64,000 nt of DNA, from assembly GCA_965199805.1 (NCBI GenBank), contig CBDATO010000003.1, forward strand, positions 682,001 through 746,000. The letters are read 5' to 3'. The DNA is from DATAZK01 sp965199805. GTDB lineage: Bacteria > Actinomycetota > Actinomycetes > Frankiales > Frankiaceae. Position 1 is the first letter of the stretch. Each line of letters begins with the position of its first letter. This document shows positions 47,315-56,020 of this stretch, in pieces. The notes beneath the pieces were generated by a model. The model did no database searches. It saw only the letters and a program-made list of their open reading frames with translations, and was not told the DNA's origin. A program made the translations under genes and the position numbers.

Positions 47315-48438
47315 GCGGCAACCTCGCTGTAGGCGGCCACGAGCAGACCGGGATCGGGGTCGTCCAGGATGCGCGGCGACGCGAGCGCGTCGAGCACGAC
47401 GAAGCGCAGCCGCTTGGCCCGGGCCTTCTTGTCGATCTTCATGGCGTCGGCCAGCTCCGGCCAGCGCTCGGCCGGGTACGAGACCGGCAGGCCGATGCGT
47501 GACAGCAGCTCCTTGTGCCGGTCGGCGGTGGCGTCGTCCAGCCCGGCGGCCAGCCGCGAGAGCGCGCCCGCGAAGACCATGCCGACCGAGATGGCGGCGC
47601 CGTGGCGCCACTTGTAGCGCTCGGCGCGTTCGATCGCGTGGCCCAGTGTGTGGCCGTAGTTGAGGATCTCGCGCCGGCCGGACTCCTTGGCGTCGGCGCT
47701 GACCACCTCCGCCTTCACCGCGATCGAGCGCTCGATGAGCTCGCGCAGGTGCACGCGTCCGGTCGGGTCGGCCTCGAGCAGGTCGAGGATCACCGGGTCG
47801 GCGATCAGCCCGGTCTTGACCACCTCGGCGAGCCCGGCCGTGAAGTCGTGCGGCGGCAGGGAATCCAGCGTGGCCAGGTCGCACAGCACCGCACTCGGCT
47901 GGTGGAACGCGCCGACCAGGTTCTTGCCGGCGTCGGTGTTGATGCCGGTCTTGCCGCCCACCGCCGCGTCGACCATGCCGAGCAGCGTGGTCGGTACCTG
48001 CACGACGCGTACCCCGCGCAGCCAGGTCGCGGCGACGAAGCCGGCGAGGTCGGTGACGGTGCCGCCGCCGAGCCCGATGACCAGGTCGTCGCGGGTGAAG
48101 CCGACCTGTCCGAGCACCGACCAGGCGTACTCGGCGACCTGCAGAGCCTTGGCGTCTTCGCCGTCCGGCACCTCGATCAGGTGCACCTCGACGCCGGACG
48201 CCGACGACATCAGCTCGTCGCGGACCGCGTCGGCGGTGACGCGCAACGCCCGGGGGTGCAGCAGGGCGACGCGGGTCGCGGCCTGCACCGTCTCCACCAG
48301 CTCGCCGAGCAGGTTGCTGCCGATCTGGACGACGTACTCCGGCTCGCCCGCCGGGTGCACGCTGATCCGTGTCACGGGGGTCGGGGTCACGGGGGTCGGG
48401 GTCACGGGGGTCGGGGTCACGGGGGTCAGCTCAGCCAC
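47311..48438 (-). CDS. aroB: 3-dehydroquinate synthase
   Basis: An NAD- and zinc-dependent cyclase, the second shikimate step. Core motifs are GGGTVTDLAGFVAATWLRGV, PTTLLGMVDAAVGGKTGIN and GHTLGHAIE. The N-terminus is unusual. The chain from GTG 48436-48438 starts with a Pro-Val-Thr-Pro-Thr repeat encoded by a 15-bp tandem array, and each unit contains another in-frame GTG. Initiation could occur at any of them; the shortest version (from PVTRISV) is about 354 residues, still complete. The first start overlaps aroK by 13 nt. Confidence 0.95.
   Translation of the reverse strand: MAELTPVTPTPVTPTPVTPTPVTRISVHPAGEPEYVVQIGSNLLGELVETVQAATRVALLHPRALRVTADAVRDELMSSASGVEVHLIEVPDGEDAKALQVAEYAWSVLGQVGFTRDDLVIGLGGGTVTDLAGFVAATWLRGVRVVQVPTTLLGMVDAAVGGKTGINTDAGKNLVGAFHQPSAVLCDLATLDSLPPHDFTAGLAEVVKTGLIADPVILDLLEADPTGRVHLRELIERSIAVKAEVVSADAKESGRREILNYGHTLGHAIERAERYKWRHGAAISVGMVFAGALSRLAAGLDDATADRHKELLSRIGLPVSYPAERWPELADAMKIDKKARAKRLRFVVLDALASPRILDDPDPGLLVAAYSEVAA
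48371..48430 (-). repeat. Four 15-bp tandem repeats at the 5' end of aroB
   Basis: The unit GTCACGGGGGTCGGG (plus strand) occurs at 48371, 48386 and 48401, with a fourth, slightly changed copy at 48416. Each encodes five residues and one GTG codon in the aroB frame. Copy-number changes would keep the frame but alter the number of possible start sites. Confidence 0.9.
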
Positions 48439-48950
48439 GCGATCACCTCGTCTGCCAGGTCTTCCGGGGTGCGGGTCGACGTGTCGAGCGTGAGGCCCGC
48501 GACCTCGTCGTAGAGCGGTGCGCGCTCGCGGAGCGTCGCCGACATGCGGGCGCGCGGCGCCTCGACGAGGAGCGGCCGGTCGCGGGCGAGGCCCACCCGC
48601 TTCACGGCGGCATTGAGGTCGACGGTCAGCCCCACCACCCGGTGGTCGTGCAGGTCGGCGCGGGTGTCGGGATCGAGTACGGCGCCGCCTCCGAACGAGA
48701 CGACCGCACCGTCCCCCTCACGGAGCACGTCCTGCACCATGGTCCGCTCCAGCGCGCGGAACGCCTCCTCCCCGTCCTCGAGGAAGATGTCGCTGACCGT
48801 CTTGCCGGCCCGCTCGGCGATCAGCTCGTCCGTGTCGAGGAACTGACGTCCCAGCCGGGCGGCCACCACCTCGCCGAGCGTGGTCTTGCCGGCGCCCGGG
48901 GGGCCGACGATCACGACCACCGGCGGGTTCGTGCCAATGCTGTCATTCAT
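48426..48950 (-). CDS. aroK: Shikimate kinase
   Basis: It phosphorylates shikimate. The 174 residues have Walker A GPPGAGKTT, the shikimate-binding DTDELIAERAGKTVSDIF, GGGAVLD and the lid Arg-rich segment ARDRPLLVEAPRARM. The start overlaps the end of aroC by 8 nt. Confidence 0.96.
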   Translation of the reverse strand: MNDSIGTNPPVVVIVGPPGAGKTTLGEVVAARLGRQFLDTDELIAERAGKTVSDIFLEDGEEAFRALERTMVQDVLREGDGAVVSFGGGAVLDPDTRADLHDHRVVGLTVDLNAAVKRVGLARDRPLLVEAPRARMSATLRERAPLYDEVAGLTLDTSTRTPEDLADEVIAWLS

Positions 48951-50172
48951 GCGGCGCCTCCGGACTCGTCACATCCGGCGCCTCCGGCACCAACCCGGCG
49001 ATGGCCTTCAGGTAGCTCTCGCTGTTGCGCCGGGTCTCGCCCACCGAGTCGCCGCCGAACTTCTCCAGCGCCGCATCGGCGAGCACGAGCGCGACCATCG
49101 CCTCGGCCACCACACCCGCGGCGGGCACGGCGCAGACGTCGGAACGCTGATTGATCGCGACGGCGTCCTCACCGGTCGCGACGTCGACGGTGCGCAGCGC
49201 CCGGGGCACGGTCGAGATCGGCTTCATCGCGGCGCGTACGCGCAGCACCTCGCCCGTCGACATGCCGCCCTCGGTGCCGCCCGCCCGGCCGGTCACGCGG
49301 CGGACCTGGCCGTCCGGTCCGCGCACGATCTCGTCGTGGGCCGCCGACCCCCGGCGGCGTGCGGTGAGGAACCCGTCGCCCACCTCGACGCCCTTGATGG
49401 CCTGGATGCCCATGAGGGCTGCGGCGAGCCGGGCGTCGAGCCGGCGGTCGCCCATCACGTGGCTGCCGAGCCCCGGCGGGAGCCCGTACGCGAGCACCTC
49501 CACGACCCCGCCGAGCGTGTCGCCCTCGCGCTTGGCCGTGTCGATCTCGGCGATCATCGCGGCGGACGTCTCCGGGTCGGCGCAGCGGGCCGGGTCGGCG
49601 TCGATGCGCGCGAGCTCGTCGGGCCCGGGCAGCGGGGTGCCCTCCGGCACGGCGACCGGTCCGAGGCCGACCACGTGCGAGATGATCACGATGCCGTACG
49701 CCTGCTCGAGCAGCGCGCGGGCGTAGGTGCCGAGCGCGACGCGGGCGGCCGTCTCCCGGGCGGAGGCCCGCTCCAGGATCGGCCGGGCGTCCTCGAAGTC
49801 GTACTTCTGCATGCCGACGAGGTCGGCATGGCCGGGCCGGGGCCGGGTCAGCGGGCGGTTGCGCGCCTGTGCGGCCAGCACCTCGGCGTCGACCGGGTCG
49901 GGGTTCATGACCTCGACCCACTTCGGCCACTCGGTGTTGCCGACCTCCACGCTCACCGGGCCGCCGAGGGTGAGGCCGTGACGCACGCCTCCGCGCACGG
50001 AAACGGCGTCCTGCTCGAACGACATCCGCGCCCCCCGGCCGTAGCCGAGTCGGCGCCGGGCGAGTTGGGCGGACACGTCGGCGGACGTGACAGCGATACC
50101 GGACGGAAGACCCTCGATGATCCCGACGAGGGCAGGGCCGTGGGACTCCCCCGCAGTGAGCCAGCGCAACAC
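48943..50172 (-). CDS. aroC: Chorismate synthase
   Basis: An FMN-dependent lyase producing chorismate. The 409 residues show MLRWLTAGESHGPALVGIIE, RRRLGYGRGARM, RPGHADLVGMQKYDFEDARP, ERASARETAARV and GGTEGGMSTGE. The GTG start is at 50170-50172. It begins the aroC-K-B-Q set, 46 nt downstream of the pilus genes. The neighbours aroE, mltG and ruvX often found here are absent. Confidence 0.97.
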   Translation of the reverse strand: MLRWLTAGESHGPALVGIIEGLPSGIAVTSADVSAQLARRRLGYGRGARMSFEQDAVSVRGGVRHGLTLGGPVSVEVGNTEWPKWVEVMNPDPVDAEVLAAQARNRPLTRPRPGHADLVGMQKYDFEDARPILERASARETAARVALGTYARALLEQAYGIVIISHVVGLGPVAVPEGTPLPGPDELARIDADPARCADPETSAAMIAEIDTAKREGDTLGGVVEVLAYGLPPGLGSHVMGDRRLDARLAAALMGIQAIKGVEVGDGFLTARRRGSAAHDEIVRGPDGQVRRVTGRAGGTEGGMSTGEVLRVRAAMKPISTVPRALRTVDVATGEDAVAINQRSDVCAVPAAGVVAEAMVALVLADAALEKFGGDSVGETRRNSESYLKAIAGLVPEAPDVTSPEAPHE

Positions 50173-50218
50173 GTGGCTCAGTCTCCCAGATCCACCGGAC
50201 GTACGAGCGAGGGCAAGA

Positions 50219-50911
50219 TCACCCGCGTCCGGCGGGGGTCCCGTCCACGGTGACGGTCTGACCGATGGCGATGGCGTACGCCTGGCTGTCGTAGGTGACG
50301 AAGACGGCGTCCTGGGTGACCTTCATGAGGACCACTCCGTCGATCAGCGCGTCACCGGCCGAGCCCGACACGTCGTCGCCGTCGACCGTGAGCGTGGCCG
50401 AGGTGCCGGTCACGGTGAGCAGCACCAGCGTGTGGGAGTTGGCCGACGGTGACGGCGACTGCGTCGGGGTGTCGGTCGGGGTGTCGGTCGGCGTATCCGT
50501 GGGTGCGTCCGTCGGGGTGTCGCTCGGGCTCGACGTCGGGTTGGGATCGGCCGTGACCGAGGGCAACGGGTCCGCGGTGGGGGTCGCCGACGCAGAGGCC
50601 GCGATCTGCACGGCGATCTGGGCAAAGGGGTCGCGGGTCGAGCCGTTGACCGAAAAGGACGGGGCCGGGGTCGGCGACGGGACGGCCGACGGCGTCGCGG
50701 CGCCCGGGATCGCCGCACCGCTGGGGCCTGCGGTGGCGACCGGGGTCGGAACGTCGCCCGCGGCCGTGTTGTCCGAGCTGCTCAGCATCGGCTTGATGGC
50801 GAACCAGAAGACGGCGGCGACGACGACCACGACGCCCAGAACGAGCAGCATCATCTTCGCGCGCTTGTTCGGATCTTCGAGTCCGTCGGCGGGTGCGGCA
50901 AACAGCGGCAT
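50219..50911 (-). CDS. PilP-like pilus assembly protein
   Basis: A 230-residue protein with a cytoplasmic N-terminus, one membrane helix (MMLLVLGVVVVVAAVFWFAI), a long Pro/Ser/Thr/Asp linker and a C-terminal beta-domain (LVLLTVTGTSATLTVDGDDV, ending AIAIGQTVTVDG). STRDPFAQ before the linker repeats recalls the RDPF motif of PilP. The position after pilM-pilN-pilO is where pilP lies in Gram-negative loci. There is no lipobox or outer membrane here, so the exact role in a Gram-positive pilus is unclear. Confidence 0.65.
   Translation of the reverse strand: MPLFAAPADGLEDPNKRAKMMLLVLGVVVVVAAVFWFAIKPMLSSSDNTAAGDVPTPVATAGPSGAAIPGAATPSAVPSPTPAPSFSVNGSTRDPFAQIAVQIAASASATPTADPLPSVTADPNPTSSPSDTPTDAPTDTPTDTPTDTPTQSPSPSANSHTLVLLTVTGTSATLTVDGDDVSGSAGDALIDGVVLMKVTQDAVFVTYDSQAYAIAIGQTVTVDGTPAGRG
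50460..50520 (-). repeat. 12-bp repeats encoding the DTPT linker of the PilP-like protein
   Basis: GGGGTGTCGGTC-type units recur in the plus strand and encode (Asp-Thr-Pro-Thr)n plus one Asp-Ala-Pro-Thr. This flexible linker spans the wall side and may vary in length. Confidence 0.75.
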
Positions 50912-50922
50912 GTCTCGTCGCC

Positions 50923-51549
50923 TCAGTTGGTCGTGCTGGTGGTCGGGGCGCCGGACGTCAGCGTGCTGACCAGGATCCGGCCGTTCAGGGTGGCGGACAC
51001 GGTCTGGTCTGCTGTCACCGTGTCGGTCGAGGTACCGGTCGGCCCGGCGCCGCTGCTGTCGGTCGATTGCGTCAGGGAGAAGCCGGAGACCAGGAAGGCC
51101 CGCGACAATCCCTCGAGCGAGTGGTCGAACTCCTCGACCTCCGCGTAGCCGCCCGTCACCACGAGGGTGATCCCGACCGAGCTGATGCCGTCGGCACCGG
51201 AGAGCGGGGTCGCCGCTGTCGGCGTGATCCCGTTCAGCGTCACGCCCGCCGTGGTCGCCAGGTCCTGGATCGCACGCAGCAGGTTCGGCAGCTGAACGGT
51301 GCTCGGCACCTTCTGCGTCAGCTGGGCGAGCTCGGCCTGCTCCTGAGGCAGCTTCTTCTTGGCGGCCTGTAGCGCTGCGATCTGGGTGCGGGTGGCGTCG
51401 TTGGTGTTTTCCTGCTCGGTCGCCTGCGCCTTGAGGTCCGACACCTTTGCCGAGGCCGGCTTGACGAGGAAGAACCATCCGGCGGCGATGACGACGATCA
51501 TCAGCACGATGCCGAGCGCGACGGACTCACGTCGTCCGAGAGTCTTCAT
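50923..51549 (-). CDS. pilO: Type IV pilus assembly protein PilO
   Basis: A 208-residue bitopic protein. It has a short cytoplasmic start, one helix (SVALGIVLMIVVIAAGWFFL), a coiled coil (KVSDLKAQATEQENTNDATR) and a C-terminal ferredoxin-like domain (GISSVGITLVVTGGYAEVEE). It pairs with PilN to form the alignment subcomplex. A Ser/Thr-rich tail ends the protein. It lies 2 nt after the pilN stop. Confidence 0.85.
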   Translation of the reverse strand: MKTLGRRESVALGIVLMIVVIAAGWFFLVKPASAKVSDLKAQATEQENTNDATRTQIAALQAAKKKLPQEQAELAQLTQKVPSTVQLPNLLRAIQDLATTAGVTLNGITPTAATPLSGADGISSVGITLVVTGGYAEVEEFDHSLEGLSRAFLVSGFSLTQSTDSSGAGPTGTSTDTVTADQTVSATLNGRILVSTLTSGAPTTSTTN

Positions 51550-51551
51550 GC

Positions 51552-52364
51552 TCAGTTCCCCGTCGGATAGCGATTGGCGAGCACCGTCTGGTCGATGTCG
51601 GCCGTCAGCGTGAAGGTGAAGTAGTCACCGGATCGGGTCACGTTCTGCGAGTACACGTCGGACCACCCCGGGAGCGCGTCGAGCGTGTCCAGCCAGTTCG
51701 CCACGTCGGTGGGGGTGTTCGCCACGCCGGCCATGGCGACGGTGGCAATGATCGTTCCGGAAGGACCGGACGTGCTGGTCGGTGCAGACCCCGCGGCGTC
51801 GACGCCACCGGTCGCGGTAGGTGCCGTTGTCGCGGTGCCCCCGGCCGACGGAGCGGCGCTCGCGGCCGGAGCTGTCGGCGTGTTGGCCGCCGTGGTGGAC
51901 CCGCCACCCGTTGCACTGGCCCCGACGGGAGTCACCGTAAAACTGGTGAGGCCGACGTCCTCGGACAGGTGCTGGCGTACGAGATCCAGCTGGCGCGACC
52001 ACAACACCTCGGTCGAGGTGGCCGCCTGCAGCGCCGCACGCGCCTGCTGCGTCTTGGCGCGCTGCGCCTGAACCGGCAGCAGTTGCTGCTTCTGGCCGTC
52101 GAGTTGCTGACCCTCGGCTGCGGCTGAGTCCAATCTGGACTGGGCGTCGGCCCGGCCCTTGTCGGAGGCGTAGTACAGCACGCCGACCACCGCGGCGCAG
52201 GCGACGACGCCCGCCGCGAGGCCGGCCTGCAGCTTGCGCAGGGCATGCCGCTCCGCCACCTCCGGCGGCAGCAGGTTCACATGAGGAGCGACGTACGGGC
52301 CGCGCTGCAGCGGCAGCTCTTCGGCCTGGGGTGCGTCGGCCTTCTCGAAGTCGACCATGCTCAT
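51552..52364 (-). CDS. pilN: Type IV pilus assembly protein PilN
   Basis: A 270-residue bitopic protein. The cytoplasmic segment VAPHVNLLPPEVAE is the conserved PilN motif that inserts into PilM. A membrane helix (GLAAGVVACAAVVGVLYYAS), a coiled coil, an Ala/Thr/Gly-rich insertion and a C-terminal domain (GIIATVAMAGVA-like) follow. ATG 52362-52364 overlaps the pilM stop as ATGA; a longer frame upstream is spurious. Confidence 0.9.
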   Translation of the reverse strand: MSMVDFEKADAPQAEELPLQRGPYVAPHVNLLPPEVAERHALRKLQAGLAAGVVACAAVVGVLYYASDKGRADAQSRLDSAAAEGQQLDGQKQQLLPVQAQRAKTQQARAALQAATSTEVLWSRQLDLVRQHLSEDVGLTSFTVTPVGASATGGGSTTAANTPTAPAASAAPSAGGTATTAPTATGGVDAAGSAPTSTSGPSGTIIATVAMAGVANTPTDVANWLDTLDALPGWSDVYSQNVTRSGDYFTFTLTADIDQTVLANRYPTGN

Positions 52365-53422
52365 GCGACACCCGCCATGGCCAGGCCGACGGGCACGGTG
52401 GTCATGGGGTGGGCGTAGTCGAGCTGCTCGTCGGTGAGCCCGGTCCGGCCGATGTGCATGGCCGCAAGCGGGGCGGCCGGCTCCACCGGCAGTCGGGTGG
52501 CCATCGACAACCGGCCCGCCAGACCGGCCAGCTGGGAGCCGCCGCCGGAAAGCACGATCCGCGACAGCCGGATGGCGCCTGCCTGGGCGAAGTAGTAGTC
52601 GAGCGAGCCGCGTACCTCGTCCACCCAGGTGGTGGCCGCAGCTTCGACGACGCGCACGGTCGGATCGGCGTCGGCGTAAGCGTGGTCGAGCGGAAGGCTC
52701 GTGACCTGCTTGATCGCCTCGGCCTCGTCGATCGAGATGCCCATCCGCTCGGCGACCGTCTCGGTGATGTCGGCGCCGCCCATGAGCAGGATGCGGACGA
52801 ACCGCGGAACGCCACCCTGGGAGACGACGATGTTGGTGACGCTGGCCCCGACGTCGACGAGCGCCTCGGCGGTCTGACCCAGGCCGAGATCGTCGACCGA
52901 CCCGAGCGCGCGGAGGATCGCAAAGGAGGTGAGGTCGATGCTGGTGGCCGTGAGCCCCGCGCCGGAGACGGCACTGAGCAAGGACGCCACGGTCGAGCGG
53001 TCGGCCGCGACCAGCAGGACCCGCTGGCGGCGTCCCTCGTCGGTCTCGATCTCTTCCAGCGGGTGGACGTCGAGGATGGCCTGCTCGATCGGCATCGGAA
53101 TGACGTCGGCGACCAGCAGGCCCAGCGATTTGCGGAGCTCCCCGATGGGCATCCAGGGCAGGTCCAGCTGACGTACGACGACCTTCTGGTTCGCCACCCC
53201 GGTGACGACCTTCTTGGTCGTGAACTTGCTGCGCGCCCACAGCTCGCGCAGCGCAACCGACACGACCTGGGCATCTACCACCTCGCCGTCACGGACGGCG
53301 CCGAGTGGCAGAGCGACCTGCCCGAAGCGCTCGAGCTGCAGCTGGTCCTTCGACCAGGAGAGCTGAGCCGCGCGCACGCTGGTCGTCCCGATGTCGAGGC
53401 CGACGGCTCTGCGTGTCGCCAC
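52361..53422 (-). CDS. pilM: Type IV pilus ATPase-like protein PilM
   Basis: An actin-fold cytoplasmic protein, 353 residues, that binds the PilN N-terminus. Phosphate-1 is AVGLDIGTTSVRAAQL, the middle shows ALVDVGASVTNIVVS (phosphate-2) and the adenosine motif is IVLSGGGSQLAGL. The GTG at 53420-53422 has AAGGAG five bases upstream. It is the first gene of pilM-N-O-(PilP-like). Confidence 0.94.
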   Translation of the reverse strand: MATRRAVGLDIGTTSVRAAQLSWSKDQLQLERFGQVALPLGAVRDGEVVDAQVVSVALRELWARSKFTTKKVVTGVANQKVVVRQLDLPWMPIGELRKSLGLLVADVIPMPIEQAILDVHPLEEIETDEGRRQRVLLVAADRSTVASLLSAVSGAGLTATSIDLTSFAILRALGSVDDLGLGQTAEALVDVGASVTNIVVSQGGVPRFVRILLMGGADITETVAERMGISIDEAEAIKQVTSLPLDHAYADADPTVRVVEAAATTWVDEVRGSLDYYFAQAGAIRLSRIVLSGGGSQLAGLAGRLSMATRLPVEPAAPLAAMHIGRTGLTDEQLDYAHPMTTVPVGLAMAGVA

Positions 53423-53454
53423 GGACGCTCCTTTCCTCGGATCGGGCGGTGCCA

Positions 53455-53506
53455 GGTGGCCCGCTCAGTGCTCATTCGGCCGGGATCGGCTGAGGTTTAA
53501 GCCACC
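53455..53506 (-). promoter_or_regulatory. Possible structured leader of the pilM operon
   Basis: GGTGGC (53455-53460) pairs with GCCACC (53501-53506). Inside are CTCAG/CTGAG (53464-53468 with 53490-53494) and GCCG-GGAT-CGGC (53479-53490). It lies 33 nt from the pilM start in a 163-nt gap. I compared it by eye with the c-di-GMP-I riboswitch and saw no match. Structure is inferred only from pairing. Confidence 0.3.
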
Positions 53507-53585
53507 CGGTCGGCCTAATGCATCGGTCGCCGAGAAGAGGCATCGTGTTGATCACCTGTGCGTCGCGCTTCGGCGTGTGCGGTGG

Positions 53586-54380
53586 TCAGGAGAAGGCGAT
53601 TGCGTGGTATTGGTTCGCGATCTCCGCACCGGCGAATACCGAGATCAGCGCGCCGGCAACCATGAACGGCCCGAAGGGCACCTTGGTCTTGCGGCCGGCG
53701 GAGCCGGCGAAGACCAGCCCGAGGCTGACGATGCCTCCGACGAGGAAGCCGGCGAACAGGCCCACGGCCCACGGCCACCAGCCGAGGAAGCCCAGATAGA
53801 GCCCGAGAACCCCGGCGAGCTTGACGTCACCGAAGCCCATGCCTTTGCCGGCCGTCCCGAACCACAGGACGAAGTAGAAGGCGTACATGGCGGCCAGGCC
53901 GATGAGCGCGCGCAACAGCGACGACCAGACCTCGTCGGAGCCGGCCGCGACGGCCAGCGCGAGCAGAGCCAGGCCGATGCCGTACGAGGGCAGGGTCAGC
54001 TTGTCGGGCAGCTTGCGGGTGTCGAGGTCGATGAGCGCCAGGCACACCCCGACGGCAGCCAGGTACAGATAGGCCGGCAGCCGGGCCGGCATGTCGTGGA
54101 AGCGGATGGCGACGCCGGTGAAGAGCAACGCGGTCAGCAGCTCGACCAGCGGATACCGGGCGCTGATCTTCGTGTGGCAGTTGCGGCATCGACCGCGTAG
54201 CAGCAGCCACGACAGGACGGGCACCTCGTCACGCGGCTGGATCCCGGCCTGGCAGCCGGGGCAGTGCGAGCGCGGATGGACGACGGACTCGCCGCGCGGC
54301 ACCCGCCAGATGACGACGTTGAGGAACGAGCCGATCACAAGGCCGAGCGCCGCACAGAAGACGATGAGCAGCACGGTCAC
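53586..54380 (-). CDS. pilD: Prepilin leader peptidase / N-methyltransferase
   Basis: A membrane aspartic protease that cleaves and methylates prepilins. The 264 residues have a zinc-like Cys set (HCPGCQAG and CRNCHTKIS) in the N-terminal methylase domain and multiple membrane helices. The two catalytic Asp lie in ALIDLDTRKLP and GFGDVKLAG. The GTG start is at 54378-54380. It would process the five pilins encoded just upstream. Confidence 0.95.
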   Translation of the reverse strand: MTVLLIVFCAALGLVIGSFLNVVIWRVPRGESVVHPRSHCPGCQAGIQPRDEVPVLSWLLLRGRCRNCHTKISARYPLVELLTALLFTGVAIRFHDMPARLPAYLYLAAVGVCLALIDLDTRKLPDKLTLPSYGIGLALLALAVAAGSDEVWSSLLRALIGLAAMYAFYFVLWFGTAGKGMGFGDVKLAGVLGLYLGFLGWWPWAVGLFAGFLVGGIVSLGLVFAGSAGRKTKVPFGPFMVAGALISVFAGAEIANQYHAIAFS

Positions 54381-54451
54381 AGCCGCACTATCGACAGATC
54401 ACGCCCGGCGCGCAGCCGATGGGCGCCGCCCTGTGGACGAAGCCGTCCGGC

Positions 54452-56017
54452 TCAGCTGTCGCGCAGGTAGGCGACGTCGACGTTGTAGGGCGTCGCCGTT
54501 CCGCCGCTGCCTCCCCCGGCCCCGACCGGCGTATATCGAACGGTGACATTGCTGTCCGCCGTCACGGTGCAGCCGTACACCTGGCCGTAGAAGTCGATGG
54601 TGTTGGTCATCGTGACCTTGCCCGGCGAGTAGAGCAGCATCTGCACGTTCGACGGCAGTGTCGTTCCGCCGGAGTCGAAGCTGATGTTGCCGGCACCGGT
54701 GTTGGAGCAGCTGGTGGCGCTCGGCGGCCACGGGACGATGATGCGCAACGTGTGGTTCGCGCCGTCGGCCGAGGTCACCCCGAGGCCGCAGCAGCTCCCC
54801 AGGCTGTTCGCGAAGATCGTCAGGTCGCTCTTGAGCTGGATCTTGATCGCGTTCCAGTTCAGGTTGCAGCTACGCGCATCGATGATCGTGGGGGTGGTGG
54901 GGCTGACCAGCGGCCCGTTCAGCGAGTAGTTCGCCGCCGCCACACTGCAGTCGCCGTTGTAGGCCGACGAGTAACTGGGCGCATTGTTCGCCGTCGCGTT
55001 CGTCTTCTCCCAGGCGGCCCAGCCGAGGACGGAGAAGCCCGGGAAGGCGGCGGGGTCGTACGTGATCTGCGGGAAGGTGGCGGCGGGCGGCGCCGGAAGG
55101 CTCACCCCGGTCGAGATGGTGCCTCCGACCGTCTGGTTCTGCCCGTCACCTGCCTTCGGCGTGGAGCTGCCGCCGCAACAGGTGGTCTTGACCAGAATGT
55201 CCTTGCCCACCGAGATGCCGGAATTGCTCTCGCTCAAACCACCGGTGCTCGACTTGATCGAGCCACCGATCTTGATGCCGCTGGTACTCGTGGTGATGTT
55301 GCCGTTCGCCCACAGGTCTCCGCTGATGGTGCACGCGTTGGTGAGGCTGGCGGTGCCCTGTGCGTAGACCGAGCCGGCAATGTTCGGGGTGCTGTTGCAG
55401 CCAAAATTGCCGTTCGTGTAGAGGCTGGCGTCGGATCCGCTGACGCTGATCAACTTCCAAGCGTTCGTCAGCTCGATGCCGGCATCGGTGAAGACGGCCT
55501 TGTCGAGCACCGGCCCGGTCGCCTTACCACCGGTCAGGCGCACGAGCGCCGTCATGGTGCGATCACCGAGCGTCGTTCCGGCGCCGTCGTAGGCCGCCGC
55601 CCCGGAGCCTGTGGACGTGACCAGGGCCGCCAGCGGACTGCCGGAGACGGCACCACCGCTGCAATTCAGCGCCTGACCGCTCGGCGGGTAGGTGGCGTAG
55701 TAGGCGACGTTCGCCGTATATGTCGCGCCGCTGATGCTGCCGGTCAGCGAGCACGGCACGGCGGTGCCGGCGCTGATCTGCAGGTTGGCCAGGGTGGCGT
55801 CGATCCCGGCCTCCGCAGCAGCGGCGGTCTGGGTGCGCTTGCGGTCCAGGCTGGAGCCGCGCAGGTTGGTCGCGGTCGCCGCAACGACGACGCCGATCAG
55901 CGACACGATCAGCATCGTCAGGAGCACGACGGAGATCAGGGCAACCCCCTCGTCGCGACCGGCCCGCCCGGCGCGCCGGCCGAACCCCTCGCGCATTCGG
56001 CGCAACGTGCGAGTCAT
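54452..56017 (-). CDS. PilX-like large pilus-associated protein
   Basis: A 521-residue protein. The N-terminal helix (EGVALISVVLLTMLIVSLIG) has the PilX form. The EGVALI context lacks the canonical G-FTLxE motif, but Gly precedes the hydrophobic stretch, and Glu is missing at +5. The rest is a large Gly/Ser/Thr-rich beta domain with paired Cys (NFGCNS, TTCCGG, GSCCGLG), resembling the surface modules of PilX/DUF7305 proteins. It may be a tip or initiation component. Confidence 0.75.
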   Translation of the reverse strand: MTRTLRRMREGFGRRAGRAGRDEGVALISVVLLTMLIVSLIGVVVAATATNLRGSSLDRKRTQTAAAAEAGIDATLANLQISAGTAVPCSLTGSISGATYTANVAYYATYPPSGQALNCSGGAVSGSPLAALVTSTGSGAAAYDGAGTTLGDRTMTALVRLTGGKATGPVLDKAVFTDAGIELTNAWKLISVSGSDASLYTNGNFGCNSTPNIAGSVYAQGTASLTNACTISGDLWANGNITTSTSGIKIGGSIKSSTGGLSESNSGISVGKDILVKTTCCGGSSTPKAGDGQNQTVGGTISTGVSLPAPPAATFPQITYDPAAFPGFSVLGWAAWEKTNATANNAPSYSSAYNGDCSVAAANYSLNGPLVSPTTPTIIDARSCNLNWNAIKIQLKSDLTIFANSLGSCCGLGVTSADGANHTLRIIVPWPPSATSCSNTGAGNISFDSGGTTLPSNVQMLLYSPGKVTMTNTIDFYGQVYGCTVTADSNVTVRYTPVGAGGGSGGTATPYNVDVAYLRDS

Positions 56018-56020
56018 TGC

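Noticed and set aside
53423..53585. c-di-GMP-I riboswitch before pilM
   Set aside because: The conserved GEMM-I core sequences are not present, only generic pairing, so it is listed merely as a possible structured leader.
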